Of a stretch of DNA of 64,000 nt, positions 16,891 to 26,183 are shown in pieces. The notes beneath the pieces were generated by a model. It worked only from the letters and a program-made list of their open reading frames with translations. It was not told the origin of the DNA and did no database searches. Position numbers and translations under genes: made by a program. How positions within the stretch are numbered: position 1 is the first letter of the stretch; every line of letters starts with the position of its first letter. The stretch covers positions 310,001 to 374,000 of the forward strand of contig NZ_FOEJ01000003.1 in NCBI RefSeq assembly GCF_900110705.1, in the 5' to 3' direction. This stretch comes from Loktanella sp. DSM 29012. Lineage in GTDB: Bacteria > Pseudomonadota > Alphaproteobacteria > Rhodobacterales > Rhodobacteraceae.

Positions 16891-17820
16891 ATGAAACAGA
16901 CACATTGCATTTTGATCGGCGCACCCGTGGATTGCGGTAAACGCCGCCGGGGCTGCCTGATGGGCCCGGACGCCTACCGCACCGCAGGTCTGGCCGAGGC
17001 GATCACCGTCCTTGGCCACACCGTCGAGGATCGTGGAAACCTGACACCCGCCAGCGTCACGGTGCCGGACCACCCCAACCCCGCCGTCTACAAACTGGCG
17101 GAAAACATCGGTTGGACCCAAACGCTTGCGCAGGCCGCACGGGACGCGGCCCCCCATGGGCTGCCGATCTTTCTGGGCGGCGACCATGCACTGGCGCTGG
17201 GCACCGTAGCCGGGATGGCCGCCCATGCGCAGACGGCAGGACGGCCGTTCTTTGCGCTGTGGCTCGATGCGCACAGCGATATTCACACGCCCAATACGAC
17301 CGACAGCGGCAATCTGCACGGGACACCGGTCGGCTATGTCATCGGACGTGACGGTTTCGACGGGTTCCCCCCCGTCACAGCAAAGGTCGATCCCGCACAT
17401 ATCTGCATGATCGGGTTGCGCAGCGTGGACGGCCCCGAACATGCCGCGCTACTGGATATGGACGTGGACGTGGTCGACATGCGCCGCATCGACGAAGAAG
17501 GCATCCGCGCACCGCTTGCGGCCTTTCTCGACCGTGTGGCGGCTGTGGACGGCATGTTGCACGTCAGCCTTGATGTGGATTTCCTCGATCCCTCTGTCGC
17601 ACCTGCCGTCGGCACCACCGTGCCGGGCGGTGCCACCGTCCGCGAAGGCCATCTGGTGATGGAGATGCTGTGCGACAGCGGCAGCGTGACGTCACTGGAT
17701 CTGGTCGAACTCAACCCCTTTCTGGATGACCGGGGCAAAACGGCGTCGCTCATGGTCGACCTGACCGCGTCGCTGCTGGGCCGCCGCGTCTTTGATCGCC
17801 CCACAAGGAGCCACGGATGA
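16891..17820 (+). CDS. rocF: Arginase
   Basis: Hydrolyses L-arginine to ornithine and urea in the cytosol using two Mn2+ ions. 309 residues, normal for the family. All three metal motifs are present: GGDHALALG (~residue 91), LDAHSDIHTP (~125-134, DxHxD) and SLDVDFLDPSVAPAVGT (~228-245). The N-terminus LIGAPVDCGKRRRGCLMGPDAYR matches the arginase opening that binds substrate. ATG at 16891 has only a weak Shine-Dalgarno sequence. The stop codon overlaps the ornithine cyclodeaminase start (ATGA), so arginine would be taken through ornithine to proline by two coupled enzymes. Confidence 0.95.
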   Translation: MKQTHCILIGAPVDCGKRRRGCLMGPDAYRTAGLAEAITVLGHTVEDRGNLTPASVTVPDHPNPAVYKLAENIGWTQTLAQAARDAAPHGLPIFLGGDHALALGTVAGMAAHAQTAGRPFFALWLDAHSDIHTPNTTDSGNLHGTPVGYVIGRDGFDGFPPVTAKVDPAHICMIGLRSVDGPEHAALLDMDVDVVDMRRIDEEGIRAPLAAFLDRVAAVDGMLHVSLDVDFLDPSVAPAVGTTVPGGATVREGHLVMEMLCDSGSVTSLDLVELNPFLDDRGKTASLMVDLTASLLGRRVFDRPTRSHG

Positions 17821-18860
17821 CACCTCCATCAAAACGGGCCATGGTGCCTTTCGTCAGCGTGGCCAACATGATGCGCCTCGTTCATCATGTCGGCTTGCCA
17901 GTGTTTCTGGCCGAGCTGACGCAGGCCGTGACTGATGATTTCAAACGCTGGCCTGCCTTTGACAAGACGCCTCGCGTACCTGCCCATTCGCCCGGCGGCG
18001 TGATCGAACTGATGCCCACCGCCGACGACACGCTTTATGGATTCAAATACGTCAACGGCCATCCGAAAAACATGGCCGAAGGGCTGCAAACCGTCACCGC
18101 GTTCGGTCTGCTGGCCGATATGGCCTCGGGCTATCCGCTGCTCCTGTCGGAAATGACGCTGCTGACCGCCCTGCGCACGGCGGCCACCTCGGCCATGGCA
18201 ACCCGCGCGCTGGCCCGGCCCGACGCTCGCACCATGGCGATGATCGGCAACGGCGCGCAGTCCGAATTCCAGATCATCGCCCTTCAGGCGGTCTGCGGCA
18301 TCACAGACGTACGCCTGTTCGACGTGGATCCCGCAGCCACCGCCAAGGTCATGGCGAACCTGCGCGACACCGGTCTCAACCTGACGGCCTGCACATCGGC
18401 TCAGGATGCCGTGCTGGGGGCTGATGTCATCACCACCGCCACGGCGGACAAACGCAACCAGCAGGTGCTGACCGACAACATGGTGGGCGCAGGCGTGCAC
18501 ATCAACGCCATCGGCGGCGATTGCCCGGGCAAGACGGAACTGCACCGCGACATCGTCGCCCGTGCAGATATGTTTGTCGAATTTCCCGACCAGACCCGGA
18601 TCGAGGGTGAATTGCAGCAAATGCCGCTGGACCATCCCTATACCGAACTGTGGCAGGTCCTCACCGGACAGGCACCGGGACGCAGCCGCCCCGATCAGAT
18701 CACACTGTTCGATGGCGTTGGTTTCGCGATCGAGGATTTCAGCGCCCTGCGCTATGTCTATGACCGCGCACGCGGCACCGACTACGTCGAGAATCTCGAT
18801 TTCATCGCCGATCCCGATGACCCGCGCGACCTGTTCGGGATGCTCGCGCGCGCGGCCTGA
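17817..18860 (+). CDS. ocd: Ornithine cyclodeaminase
   Basis: NAD-dependent conversion of L-ornithine to L-proline plus ammonia; mu-crystallin family, 347 residues. The substrate part reads FKYVNGHPKN (~residues 75-84) and LLSEMTLLTALRTAATSAMATRALARP (~105-130). The Rossmann fold follows with AMIGNGAQSEFQ (~138-149) and INAIGGDCPGKTEL near 225-238, the block of the catalytic Asp. Translationally coupled to arginase by a 4-nt overlap. The pair forms a short arginine-to-proline route; no dedicated transporter is adjacent. Confidence 0.94.
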   Translation: MTPPSKRAMVPFVSVANMMRLVHHVGLPVFLAELTQAVTDDFKRWPAFDKTPRVPAHSPGGVIELMPTADDTLYGFKYVNGHPKNMAEGLQTVTAFGLLADMASGYPLLLSEMTLLTALRTAATSAMATRALARPDARTMAMIGNGAQSEFQIIALQAVCGITDVRLFDVDPAATAKVMANLRDTGLNLTACTSAQDAVLGADVITTATADKRNQQVLTDNMVGAGVHINAIGGDCPGKTELHRDIVARADMFVEFPDQTRIEGELQQMPLDHPYTELWQVLTGQAPGRSRPDQITLFDGVGFAIEDFSALRYVYDRARGTDYVENLDFIADPDDPRDLFGMLARAA

Positions 18861-18907
18861 CCCTTCTTCTGGTCGGAAATATCCCGGGGGCGCGGGGGCA
18901 GCGCCCC
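18861..18907 (+). repeat. Dispersed intergenic repeat, copy A
   Basis: TTCTTCTGGTC, two variable bases, AAATATCC (18862-18882), followed by a perfect hairpin CGGGGGC-AGC-GCCCCCG (18891-18907). It lies directly after the ornithine cyclodeaminase stop; without a U-run the hairpin is not a classical terminator. Relatives lie at 25695, 35893 and 52198. Confidence 0.7.
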
Positions 18908-19021
18908 CGTTCCGCATGAAATGCGGACCAAAGCGGCCCCCGACCGTTGCACACTATATCCTGTATCGTGTAGGTTGACGCGACCAATCTATGGCGCAGA
19001 CCAACAAGGTGAGCAGGCGAT

Positions 19022-21769
19022 ATGACCGACACTCCGGACATCCCCGATTCCGACGACGACCAGCCGGCGCGCTACGTCTATGACGGCCCCTCGGTCAGCA
19101 TTGAGGAAGAGCTGAAAACAGCCTATCTGGATTACGCCATGTCCGTCATCGTCAGCCGGGCGATCCCCGATCTGCGCGACGGTCTGAAACCGGTGCACCG
19201 CCGCATCCTCTATGCGATGCACGACACCAACAACACCTACGACAAACCCTACCGCAAATCGTCCCGCCCCGTGGCCGAAACCATGGGCAAATACCACCCC
19301 CACGGCGACAGCGCGATCTATGACGCGCTGGTGCGCATGGCGCAGGATTTTTCCATGTCGCTGGTGCTGCTTGACGGTCAGGGCAACTTTGGCTCCATGG
19401 ACGGGGACCGCGCCGCCGCCTACCGCTATACCGAAGTGCGGATGCAAAAGGTCGCGAACTATCTGCTGGACGACATCGACAAGGATACGGTCGATTTCCA
19501 GCTCAACTACGACGGCAAGGACCGCGAACCCTCTGTTCTGCCAGCAAAATATCCCAACATGCTGGTCAACGGCGCAGGCGGTATCGCCGTGGGCATGGCG
19601 ACCAACATCCCGCCCCACAACCTGGGTGAGGTCATTGATGCCACGCTGGCGCTGATCGATAATCCGGACCTCACCTCCGAGGAGCTGATCGACTATATCC
19701 CGGCCCCCGATTTCCCAACCGGCGGGATCATTTTGGGCCGGTCCGGCGCGCGCAAGGCCTATCTGGAAGGGCGCGGTTCGGTCATCATGCGCTCGCGCAC
19801 CCATACCGAGGAAATTCGCAAGGACCGCTGGGCCATCGTCATCGACGACGTGCCCTATCAGGTGAACAAATCGGTTATGATCGACCGCATCGCCGAGGCT
19901 GCCCGCGACAAGAAGATCGAAGGCATCGCCCATGTGCAGGACGAATCCGACCGCAACGGTGTGCGCGTCGTGGTCGAACTCAAACGCGATGCCACGGCAG
20001 AGGTCGTGCTGAACCAGTTGTTCCGGTTCACACCGATGCAGACCAACTTTGCCTGCAACATGCTGGCGCTCAATGGGGGCAAGCCGGAAACGCTGACGCT
20101 GCGCCGGTTCCTTACCGCCTTTGTCGACTTCCGCGAGGATGTCGTCGCCCGCCGCACGGCATTTTTGCTGCGCAAGGCCCGCGAACGGTCGCATATCCTG
20201 TGCGGTCTGGCCGTGGCCGTCACCAATATCGACGAAATCGTTGCCACGATCCGGTCCTCTGCCGACGCAGGCGAGGCCCGCGAAAAGCTGATGACCCGCA
20301 AATGGCCGGCGCAGGACATCCTCGAATATATCGCGCTGATCGACGATCCGACCCATACCGCCAACGACGACGGCACCTACAACCTGTCAGAGGCGCAGGC
20401 CCGCGCGATCCTTGAGTTGCGTCTGCAACGCCTGACCCAGATCGGCGTCAAGGAAGTCACCGACGAGCTGAAGGAACTGGCCGCCAAGATCCGCGACTAT
20501 CTCGATATCCTGGGGTCACGCGACCGGATCATGCAGATCATCCGGGACGAGCTGAAAGAGGTTCGCGACAACCACGCCGTCGACCGGCGCACCGAGATCG
20601 TCGACTGGGCTGGCGACATGGACGACGAGGATCTGATTGAGCGCGAGGACATGGTCGTGACCGTCACCTCTGGCGGTTACATCAAACGCACAGCTCTGGC
20701 CGATTTCCGCGCGCAGCGGCGCGGCGGCAAGGGCCTGTCGTCCATGCAGACCAAGGAAGAGGACGTTGTAACGACCCTCTTTGTGGCGAACACCCACACG
20801 CAGCTGCTGTTCTTTACGACCTCCGGCATGGTCTACAAACTGAAATGCTGGCAACTGCCGCTGGGCAGCCGCACGGCCAAGGGCAAGGCGATCGTCAACA
20901 TCCTGCCGATTGATCCGGGCGTTTCCATCGCCGCGATCATGCCCGTGGACCGTGACGAATCCGAATGGGACGATCTTCAGGTTGTCTTTGCCACGTCCAA
21001 GGGCACCGTGCGCCGCAACCGTCTGTCGGATTTCACGAATGTGAACCGCGCCGGCAAGATCGCCATGAAATTCGAGGACGGCGAGGATATCCGCATGATC
21101 AACGCCCGCATCGCGTCCAACGACGACGATGTGATGCTGGTCACGAACTCGGGTCGTGCGATCCGTTTCCCCGCCACGGACGTGCGGATTTTCAATTCGC
21201 GTGCCTCGACCGGTGTGCGGGGCATCCGCCTGACCGGCGATGACGAGGTCGTTTCGATGTCGATCATCCGCCATTTCGAGGCGGACCCGGCCGAACGCGC
21301 GGCCTATCTGAAAATGCGCCGCGCGATGGCTGGTCTGTCTGATGATGCGGAAACATCCGAGGACGAGGACGACGTCGCACCAGGTGCCATCAGCCAAGAG
21401 CGTTACGCCGAAATGTCCGCGGCCGAAAACCTGATCCTGACCATCACGGCGCAAGGATCCGGCAAATTGTCGTCCAGCCACGACTACCCCGTGCGCGGAC
21501 GTGGCGGTCTGGGGGTCACGGCGATGGACAAGGCGATGCGCGGCGGTCCGCTGGTGACGTCCTTCCCTGTCGATCTGTCGGACCAGATCATGCTGGTCAC
21601 CTCGACCGGCCAGTCGATCCGGGTGCCTGTCGATGGGATCAGCTTCCGTTCGCGGGGCGCTGGCGGGGTCAAGGTGTTTGACACGGCCAAGGGCGAATAT
21701 GTCGTGTCCGTTGCATGGATTGCCGATCAGGGCGAGGCCGACGAACAGCCAGAAGCAGGCGAGTCCTGA
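19022..21769 (+). CDS. gyrA: DNA gyrase subunit A
   Basis: Breakage-reunion subunit of gyrase, acting with GyrB to supercoil DNA. 915 residues. The winged-helix and catalytic region is intact: [21 protein letters not shown], then the quinolone-resistance-determining stretch [19 protein letters not shown] with Ser and Asp at the usual positions 83 and 87 equivalents (quinolone-sensitive type), and [11 protein letters not shown] carrying the catalytic tyrosine. The C-terminal six-bladed DNA-wrapping domain contains a GyrA-box-like RAQRRGGKG (~residue 560). An acidic insertion ([12 protein letters not shown]) interrupts the C-terminal domain near residue 780. GyrB is not in the window. A possible promoter, TTGCAC-N16-TGTAGG, lies at 18945-18972. 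Confidence 0.97.
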   Translation: MTDTPDIPDSDDDQPARYVYDGPSVSIEEELKTAYLDYAMSVIVSRAIPDLRDGLKPVHRRILYAMHDTNNTYDKPYRKSSRPVAETMGKYHPHGDSAIYDALVRMAQDFSMSLVLLDGQGNFGSMDGDRAAAYRYTEVRMQKVANYLLDDIDKDTVDFQLNYDGKDREPSVLPAKYPNMLVNGAGGIAVGMATNIPPHNLGEVIDATLALIDNPDLTSEELIDYIPAPDFPTGGIILGRSGARKAYLEGRGSVIMRSRTHTEEIRKDRWAIVIDDVPYQVNKSVMIDRIAEAARDKKIEGIAHVQDESDRNGVRVVVELKRDATAEVVLNQLFRFTPMQTNFACNMLALNGGKPETLTLRRFLTAFVDFREDVVARRTAFLLRKARERSHILCGLAVAVTNIDEIVATIRSSADAGEAREKLMTRKWPAQDILEYIALIDDPTHTANDDGTYNLSEAQARAILELRLQRLTQIGVKEVTDELKELAAKIRDYLDILGSRDRIMQIIRDELKEVRDNHAVDRRTEIVDWAGDMDDEDLIEREDMVVTVTSGGYIKRTALADFRAQRRGGKGLSSMQTKEEDVVTTLFVANTHTQLLFFTTSGMVYKLKCWQLPLGSRTAKGKAIVNILPIDPGVSIAAIMPVDRDESEWDDLQVVFATSKGTVRRNRLSDFTNVNRAGKIAMKFEDGEDIRMINARIASNDDDVMLVTNSGRAIRFPATDVRIFNSRASTGVRGIRLTGDDEVVSMSIIRHFEADPAERAAYLKMRRAMAGLSDDAETSEDEDDVAPGAISQERYAEMSAAENLILTITAQGSGKLSSSHDYPVRGRGGLGVTAMDKAMRGGPLVTSFPVDLSDQIMLVTSTGQSIRVPVDGISFRSRGAGGVKVFDTAKGEYVVSVAWIADQGEADEQPEAGES

Positions 21770-21804
21770 CCTTCACTTTAACTTGACTTATCTTAGTAAA
21801 TTCA

Positions 21805-21853
21805 AACCCTTGGGACCCTTTTCTCACCTTTGAAACGGGACTACCCAAGGGTT
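21805..21853. repeat. Inverted repeat between gyrA and the first barrel gene
   Basis: AACCCTTGGG (21805-21814) and CCCAAGGGTT (21844-21853) are a perfect 10-bp inverted repeat with a 29-nt spacer that includes CCCTTTTCTCACC. It could end gyrA transcription or be an operator or leader structure for the following gene, whose start is 40 nt away. Confidence 0.6.
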
Positions 21854-21893
21854 ACGCGGCATCATTCGAGTCGCGCATAAGATGAGGAAGAGC

Positions 21894-22646
21894 ATGAACA
21901 AGATTTTCTGCGGCGCGTTGATCGTGCCGCTATTCGCAGCCACCGGCGTCATGGCGCAATCGCTGACCGGCAGCGATCTGTCGATTGGCTATACCACCGC
22001 CACCGACAGTGATCTGGATTCGTCCGGCCTGACACTTGGCGGCAGCGCCGAATTCGCGGCAAGCCGTGAACTCGCGTTCCAGGGCGACCTGAGCTACACC
22101 GACGGCGAGGTGTTTGGCCTTGACGGTGACATCCTGTCGCTGGCCGGTCACGCGATCTATCACGCCAATGAACTGGCCTCTTTTGGTGCCTACTACGGCA
22201 TCGACAGTGATGGATCCGACGATATCGCATATTACGGTGTCGAGGCGGGCTATGACCTGCCCCGTGGCGACGTCGAGGGCTATTTCGGCCTGACCGCAGT
22301 GGATGCAGGCCAGTTCGACGGCATCGACCTGGGCGACATCGACCTGAACCAATACGGTGCCTCCGTCTCATTCGACATCACCGAAACCTTTGCCGTTTCG
22401 GGTCGCTATGACAACCTGCGGTTCTCGGATGTGGCAAGCGTGGACCGTTTCGGCCTGGGCCTTGGCGCATCGCTGGGCAATGGCTTTGGCGTGTCGGCTG
22501 AACTTGGCCGTCAAAGCATCGACATCGTGGCCCTGGGCGACGACAACCAGACCTATGCGAACGTCACCGCCTCTTACACCTTTGGTGCAGAACGCGGTGC
22601 CACGTTCGACCGTCGCGGTCTGGCCCACACCATCCTTGGTTTCTAA
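21894..22646 (+). CDS. Small outer-membrane beta-barrel protein (porin-like), paralogue 1
   Basis: 250 residues. ATG at 21894 is preferred because AGGAAG lies at proper spacing; another ATG 12 nt upstream is in frame but falls within that Shine-Dalgarno sequence. A Sec signal peptide is visible (MNKIFCGALIVPLFAATGVMAQ). The mature part alternates polar and hydrophobic residues with many Gly, Asp and Tyr, as in barrel strands (YGVEAGYDLPRGDVEGYFGL, GVSAELGRQSIDIVAL). It ends AERGATFDRRGLAHTILGF with a terminal Phe, the BAM recognition signal. The paralogue at 22785 ends with the same design. Probably a small porin-like protein; substrate unknown. Confidence 0.75.
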   Translation: MNKIFCGALIVPLFAATGVMAQSLTGSDLSIGYTTATDSDLDSSGLTLGGSAEFAASRELAFQGDLSYTDGEVFGLDGDILSLAGHAIYHANELASFGAYYGIDSDGSDDIAYYGVEAGYDLPRGDVEGYFGLTAVDAGQFDGIDLGDIDLNQYGASVSFDITETFAVSGRYDNLRFSDVASVDRFGLGLGASLGNGFGVSAELGRQSIDIVALGDDNQTYANVTASYTFGAERGATFDRRGLAHTILGF

Positions 22647-22668
22647 ATCCTGAAACCCTGAAGCAACA

Positions 22669-22701
22669 GATTGCGGCGTTGTGACCAGATACGCCGCAAT
22701 C
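22669..22701. other. Perfect 11-bp hairpin between the two barrel genes
   Basis: GATTGCGGCGT (22669-22679) and ACGCCGCAATC (22691-22701) with an 11-nt loop, 22 nt after the first gene's stop. No U-run follows, so it may stabilise the upstream mRNA or terminate factor-dependently. Confidence 0.6.
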
Positions 22702-22705
22702 AAAC

Positions 22706-22734
22706 TTGTCCGACGCCCCCCTTGCGTCGATACT
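22706..22734 (+). promoter_or_regulatory. Candidate promoter of the second barrel gene
   Basis: TTGTCC (22706-22711), 17 nt, GATACT (22729-22734), about 50 nt before the start at 22785. It would allow independent expression of the second paralogue. Confidence 0.35.
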
Positions 22735-22784
22735 CGCCCCCAATGTCGCACCAAGCGGCAATGAATAATCTAGAGGCGAGTAGA

Positions 22785-23486
22785 ATGAAATCATCCGCAG
22801 CAATCGCTGCCGCACTCTATGCGGTCGCATCAACGACAGCTTCCGCACAGGGCATTACCGGCGGCCAGCTTGGTATCGAATACAATGCACCGATTGACGG
22901 CAGCGATTTTGGTGGCACCACCTATTCGGGCGGCATCGAATACGGGATCAACCGGTCCTATGCCCTGTCGCTGAACGCGGCCGGATACCGCCCTGACAAT
23001 TTCGACACCGACGCCACGAACGTCACTCTGCACGGCACCTATCATTTCGACGACTTCAGCTCTGCCGGCATCTTTGTCTCGCATGACGACCTCGACGACG
23101 AGAGCATCACGCTGGTCGGGATCGAAGGCGGCACCGACATCTACGGTGGCGACCTGACCACCTATCTCGCCCGGTCCAACGACGACGATGTGACCGTCAT
23201 CGGTTTCGCCGGCGAATACGCCATCCGTGATGCGATCTCGGTCATCGGCGATCTGGACTATGCCGACCTTGATGGTGGTTCCATCAGCCAGTTCGGGATT
23301 GGTGCAGCCTATGACCTGAACGGCGGCCCCACGTTCTACGCCAAGATCGGCAACGCCCGCTACGATGACGGCACCATCGACGAAAGCGCGGGCTTCGTGT
23401 CGATCGGCGTGGATGTGGCCTTTGGCGCGGAACGCGGCACGACCTTTGACACGCGCAGCATTTTCGACATCCTGCCGGGCTTCTGA
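22785..23486 (+). CDS. Small outer-membrane beta-barrel protein (porin-like), paralogue 2
   Basis: 233 residues. The start at 22785 is preceded by GAGGCGAG. A signal peptide (MKSSAAIAAALYAVASTTASAQ) is followed by GITGGQLGIEYN, parallel to LTGSDLSIGYT in the preceding gene. Barrel-like alternation continues through the protein, with strongly acidic loops (DDLDDESITLVGIEGG). The C-terminus AERGTTFDTRSIFDILPGF repeats the FGAERGxTFDxR-...-GF ending of the first paralogue, with terminal Phe. The pair is a tandem duplication that has diverged substantially. Function unknown beyond an outer-membrane location. Confidence 0.72.
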   Translation: MKSSAAIAAALYAVASTTASAQGITGGQLGIEYNAPIDGSDFGGTTYSGGIEYGINRSYALSLNAAGYRPDNFDTDATNVTLHGTYHFDDFSSAGIFVSHDDLDDESITLVGIEGGTDIYGGDLTTYLARSNDDDVTVIGFAGEYAIRDAISVIGDLDYADLDGGSISQFGIGAAYDLNGGPTFYAKIGNARYDDGTIDESAGFVSIGVDVAFGAERGTTFDTRSIFDILPGF

Positions 23487-23490
23487 CCCT

Positions 23491-23525
23491 TTGCACAATT
23501 GCCCGCGATGTCCTACATCGCGGGC
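23491..23525 (+). promoter_or_regulatory. Promoter-like element fused to a hairpin that ends at the trmFO start codon
   Basis: TTGCAC (23491-23496), 17 nt, TACATC (23514-23519) predicts transcription starting at about 23526, exactly the trmFO ATG, that is, a leaderless mRNA. The same DNA is a perfect inverted repeat, GCCCGCGATGT-CCT-ACATCGCGGGC (23501-23525). No Shine-Dalgarno sequence precedes 23526 or the upstream in-frame ATG at 23508. Confidence 0.4.
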
Positions 23526-24887
23526 ATGACACATACACTGAACATCGTCGGCGGCGGCATGGCCGGATCAGAGGCCGCCTGGCAGGCCGCGAATGCGGGC
23601 CTCAAGGTCGTCATTCACGAAATGCGGCCCAAGGTCGAAACCTTTGCCCACCGGACCGGCCATCTGGGCGAAATGGTCTGTTCCAACTCGTTCCGGTCCG
23701 ATGACCACGAACAGAACGCCGTGGGCCTGCTGCATTGGGAAATGCGTGCAGCAAACGGCCTTATCATGCAGACCGCCGCGAAACACCGCCTGCCCGCCGG
23801 TGGTGCCTTGGCCGTGGACCGCGACCCCTTTGCCGAAAGCGTCACCGCTGCCCTGACCGCGCATCCCAACATCAGCGTCAGCTACGAAGAAATCACCGCA
23901 CTGCCCGACAGCGGCGACTGGATCATCGCGACTGGCCCGCTGACCTCCGGTACCCTGGCCGAGGCGATCCGCGTGGAAACCGGTGCCGATCAGCTGGCGT
24001 TTTTCGACGCAATAGCCCCCATCGTCTATGCCGATACCGTGAACATGGACGTGGCGTGGATGCAGTCGCGCTATGACAAGGGCGAAACCGAGGACGAGCG
24101 CACCGCCTACCTGAACTGCCCGATGACCCGCGACCAGTACGAGGCATTCATCGACGCGCTCCTCGCCTCTGACAAAACCGAATTCAAAGAGGGCGAAACC
24201 GCGAAATATTTTGACGGCTGCCTGCCCATCGAGGTGATGGCCGAACGCGGCCGCGAAACCCTGCGGTTTGGCCCGATGAAACCGGTAGGTCTGACCAATG
24301 CCCATGACCCCGCAACCAAACCCTATGCGGTGGTACAGCTGCGCCGGGACAATGCGCTTGGCACGCTGTACAATATCGTCGGTTTTCAGACCAAGATGAA
24401 ATATGGCGCACAAAATACTGTTTTCAAAACAATTCCCGGTCTGGAGGATGCTGAATTTGCCCGCCTCGGCGGGATCCACCGGAATACCTTCATCAACGCG
24501 CCCACGTTGCTGGACAGCCAGATGCGTTTGAAATCACGGCCCAACATCCGCTTTGCCGGGCAAATCACGGGCGTCGAGGGCTATGTTGAGTCCGCCGCGA
24601 TGGGTCTGCTGGCCGCGCGCATGGCGGTGGCACAGGCGCACGGGCTGACCCTGCCCGACGTGCCTGCCACCACCGCGATGGGCGCACTGGTCACCCACAT
24701 CACGGGCGGCGCCGACGCCAAGACCTTCCAGCCGATGAACGTGAATTTCGGCCTCTTTCCCCCGCTCGAAGGCACGGGGATCAAAGGCGGGCGCCGCAAC
24801 CGCAAGGACCGCTACAAGGCCTATACCGACCGGGCCAAGGTCGATTGGACGGACTGGCTGGCACGGACGGTCCCCGTACCCGCGTGA
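23526..24887 (+). CDS. trmFO: Methylenetetrahydrofolate-tRNA-(uracil-5-)-methyltransferase
   Basis: Folate- and FAD-dependent enzyme making 5-methyluridine at position 54 of tRNA. 453 residues, normal length. The FAD-binding motif is at the very N-terminus ([18 protein letters not shown]), followed by [23 protein letters not shown] with the conserved redox cysteine, and [11 protein letters not shown] (~residue 204), also with a conserved Cys. The C-terminus has [17 protein letters not shown] and [11 protein letters not shown]. Start 23526 ([11 protein letters not shown]) fits the family; earlier in-frame starts at 23499 and 23508 add only residues that pair into the hairpin. Confidence 0.96.
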   Translation: MTHTLNIVGGGMAGSEAAWQAANAGLKVVIHEMRPKVETFAHRTGHLGEMVCSNSFRSDDHEQNAVGLLHWEMRAANGLIMQTAAKHRLPAGGALAVDRDPFAESVTAALTAHPNISVSYEEITALPDSGDWIIATGPLTSGTLAEAIRVETGADQLAFFDAIAPIVYADTVNMDVAWMQSRYDKGETEDERTAYLNCPMTRDQYEAFIDALLASDKTEFKEGETAKYFDGCLPIEVMAERGRETLRFGPMKPVGLTNAHDPATKPYAVVQLRRDNALGTLYNIVGFQTKMKYGAQNTVFKTIPGLEDAEFARLGGIHRNTFINAPTLLDSQMRLKSRPNIRFAGQITGVEGYVESAAMGLLAARMAVAQAHGLTLPDVPATTAMGALVTHITGGADAKTFQPMNVNFGLFPPLEGTGIKGGRRNRKDRYKAYTDRAKVDWTDWLARTVPVPA

Positions 24888-25681
24888 TCACGCGCTTTGC
24901 CCCGTCGCCCAGCGGGCCGCTGCACCTTGGTCACGCCTTCTCGGCGCTGACCGCATGGGACATGGCGCAGGCGGCAGGCGGCACGTTTCTGCTGCGGATC
25001 GAGGACATCGACCAGTCCCGCGCCCGTCCCGCGTGGGAGGTACAGATCTACGACGACCTGCGGTGGCTGGGCCTGACATGGCCGACCCCCGTGATGCGCC
25101 AATCGGACCGGCTGGACACCTACGCAGACGCACTCGACCATCTGTGGGATCGTGGTCTGCTCTATCCTTGCACCTGCAACCGTCGTGATATCCTTGCCGC
25201 CGCCAGCGCGCCGCAAGAGGGTGCGCCGATGGGACCAGACGGGGTGGTCTATCCCGGCACCTGCCGTCAAATGTCCCGCACGGGGCCGCGCCCGACAGAT
25301 ACAGCACTCCGGCTCGACATGCAGCGCGCCTGTCAAACCGTTGAAAACAATTATTTGTCCAAAGAAACGGTAGAGGCCATCGGGGACGTCGTCCTTGCCC
25401 GGCGCGATATGGGCACATCCTATCACCTCTCGGTCGTCGTTGATGACGCGGCTCAGGGAGTCACGGATGTGGTGCGCGGTCAGGACCTCGCAGATGCAAC
25501 GCCAATCCACATTCTGCTGCAACACCTGCTCGGCCTGCCCACACCTGCGTACCACCACCACCGGCTGATCCGCGATGATCAGGGCAAACGTCTGGCAAAA
25601 CGTGACGACGCCCGCGCCCTGTCACTCTACCGTGCGCAGGGGGCGACCCCCCGCGACATCAGGGACATGGTCGGCATGTGA
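24884..25681 (+). CDS. gluQ: Glutamyl-Q tRNA(Asp) synthetase
   Basis: Attaches glutamate to queuosine at position 34 of tRNA-Asp; a truncated GluRS paralogue lacking the anticodon-binding domain. 265 residues. [19 protein letters not shown] carries the HIGH-type motif (HLGH), [11 protein letters not shown] the glutamate/ATP site, and [10 protein letters not shown] the KMSKS-like loop. The zinc-type set YPCTCNR ... YPGTC is present. GTG at 24884 overlaps the trmFO stop (GTGA) and is preferred; an ATG at 24845 would overlap trmFO by 43 nt. The preceding gene also modifies tRNA, consistent with a small tRNA-modification operon. Confidence 0.93.
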   Translation: MITRFAPSPSGPLHLGHAFSALTAWDMAQAAGGTFLLRIEDIDQSRARPAWEVQIYDDLRWLGLTWPTPVMRQSDRLDTYADALDHLWDRGLLYPCTCNRRDILAAASAPQEGAPMGPDGVVYPGTCRQMSRTGPRPTDTALRLDMQRACQTVENNYLSKETVEAIGDVVLARRDMGTSYHLSVVVDDAAQGVTDVVRGQDLADATPIHILLQHLLGLPTPAYHHHRLIRDDQGKRLAKRDDARALSLYRAQGATPRDIRDMVGM

Positions 25682-25694
25682 CGCCTGTCCAGAT

Positions 25695-25732
25695 TTCTTC
25701 TGGTCTAAAATATCCGCCCCGCCGGCGAGGCG
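25695..25732 (+). repeat. Dispersed intergenic repeat, copy B
   Basis: TTCTTCTGGTC, two bases, AAATATCC (25695-25715), then a GC-rich inverted segment (CGCC ... GGCG, 25715-25732). It sits between the convergent gluQ and hisI genes. The first block is identical to copy A at 18862-18882. Confidence 0.68.
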
Positions 25733-25765
25733 TCCCGCAACCGCAATCAGACCGCCATCGGACGG

Positions 25766-26119
25766 TTACGCACCGTCCTCGACAACTTCCGCCCCATTCT
25801 CGACCGTTGTGTAAAAACACGACCTTCGCCCGGTGTGACAGGCCGGGCCTGTCTGGCGCACCGCAACCAGCAGACAATCCCGGTCGCAATCCAGTCGGAA
25901 TTCCACCAGCTCCTGCACGTTGCCTGACGTCTTGCCCTTGATCCAAAGCTCAGACCGCGACCGCGACCAATAGGTGACTTCACTCGTGCGCAATGTCCGT
26001 TCCACCGCATCACGGTTCATCCAGGCCATCATCAGCACCTCGCCGGATGTGCTGTCCTGAGCGATCGCGGGGATCAGCCCGGCGTCATTGTAACGCAGGC
26101 TTGCGGGGTCGAATGTCAT
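25766..26119 (-). CDS. hisI: Phosphoribosyl-AMP cyclohydrolase
   Basis: Third step of histidine biosynthesis, opening the purine ring of PR-AMP. 117 residues, the monofunctional form without the HisE domain. Diagnostic motifs: MMAWMNRDAVERT, YWSRSRSELWIKG, and the metal-binding FRLDCDRDCLL followed by GPACHTGRRSCFY, supplying the Asp/Cys ligands of Mg2+ and Zn2+. The ATG at 26119 gives the family-typical MTFDPASLRYNDAGL start; an upstream extension is unsupported. Divergent from the NifU-like gene with a 64-nt gap. Confidence 0.95.
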   Translation of the reverse strand: MTFDPASLRYNDAGLIPAIAQDSTSGEVLMMAWMNRDAVERTLRTSEVTYWSRSRSELWIKGKTSGNVQELVEFRLDCDRDCLLVAVRQTGPACHTGRRSCFYTTVENGAEVVEDGA

Positions 26120-26183
26120 GGCCGTATCTTTCCAATGGGGATGCAGGGCCCTAGTTAAGGGCCAAGCGATGAAAGGGCAAACC

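Noticed and set aside
18989-20356. 455-codon frame antisense to gyrA
   Set aside because: GyrA is certain on the plus strand; the antisense product has no recognisable domain or start signal.
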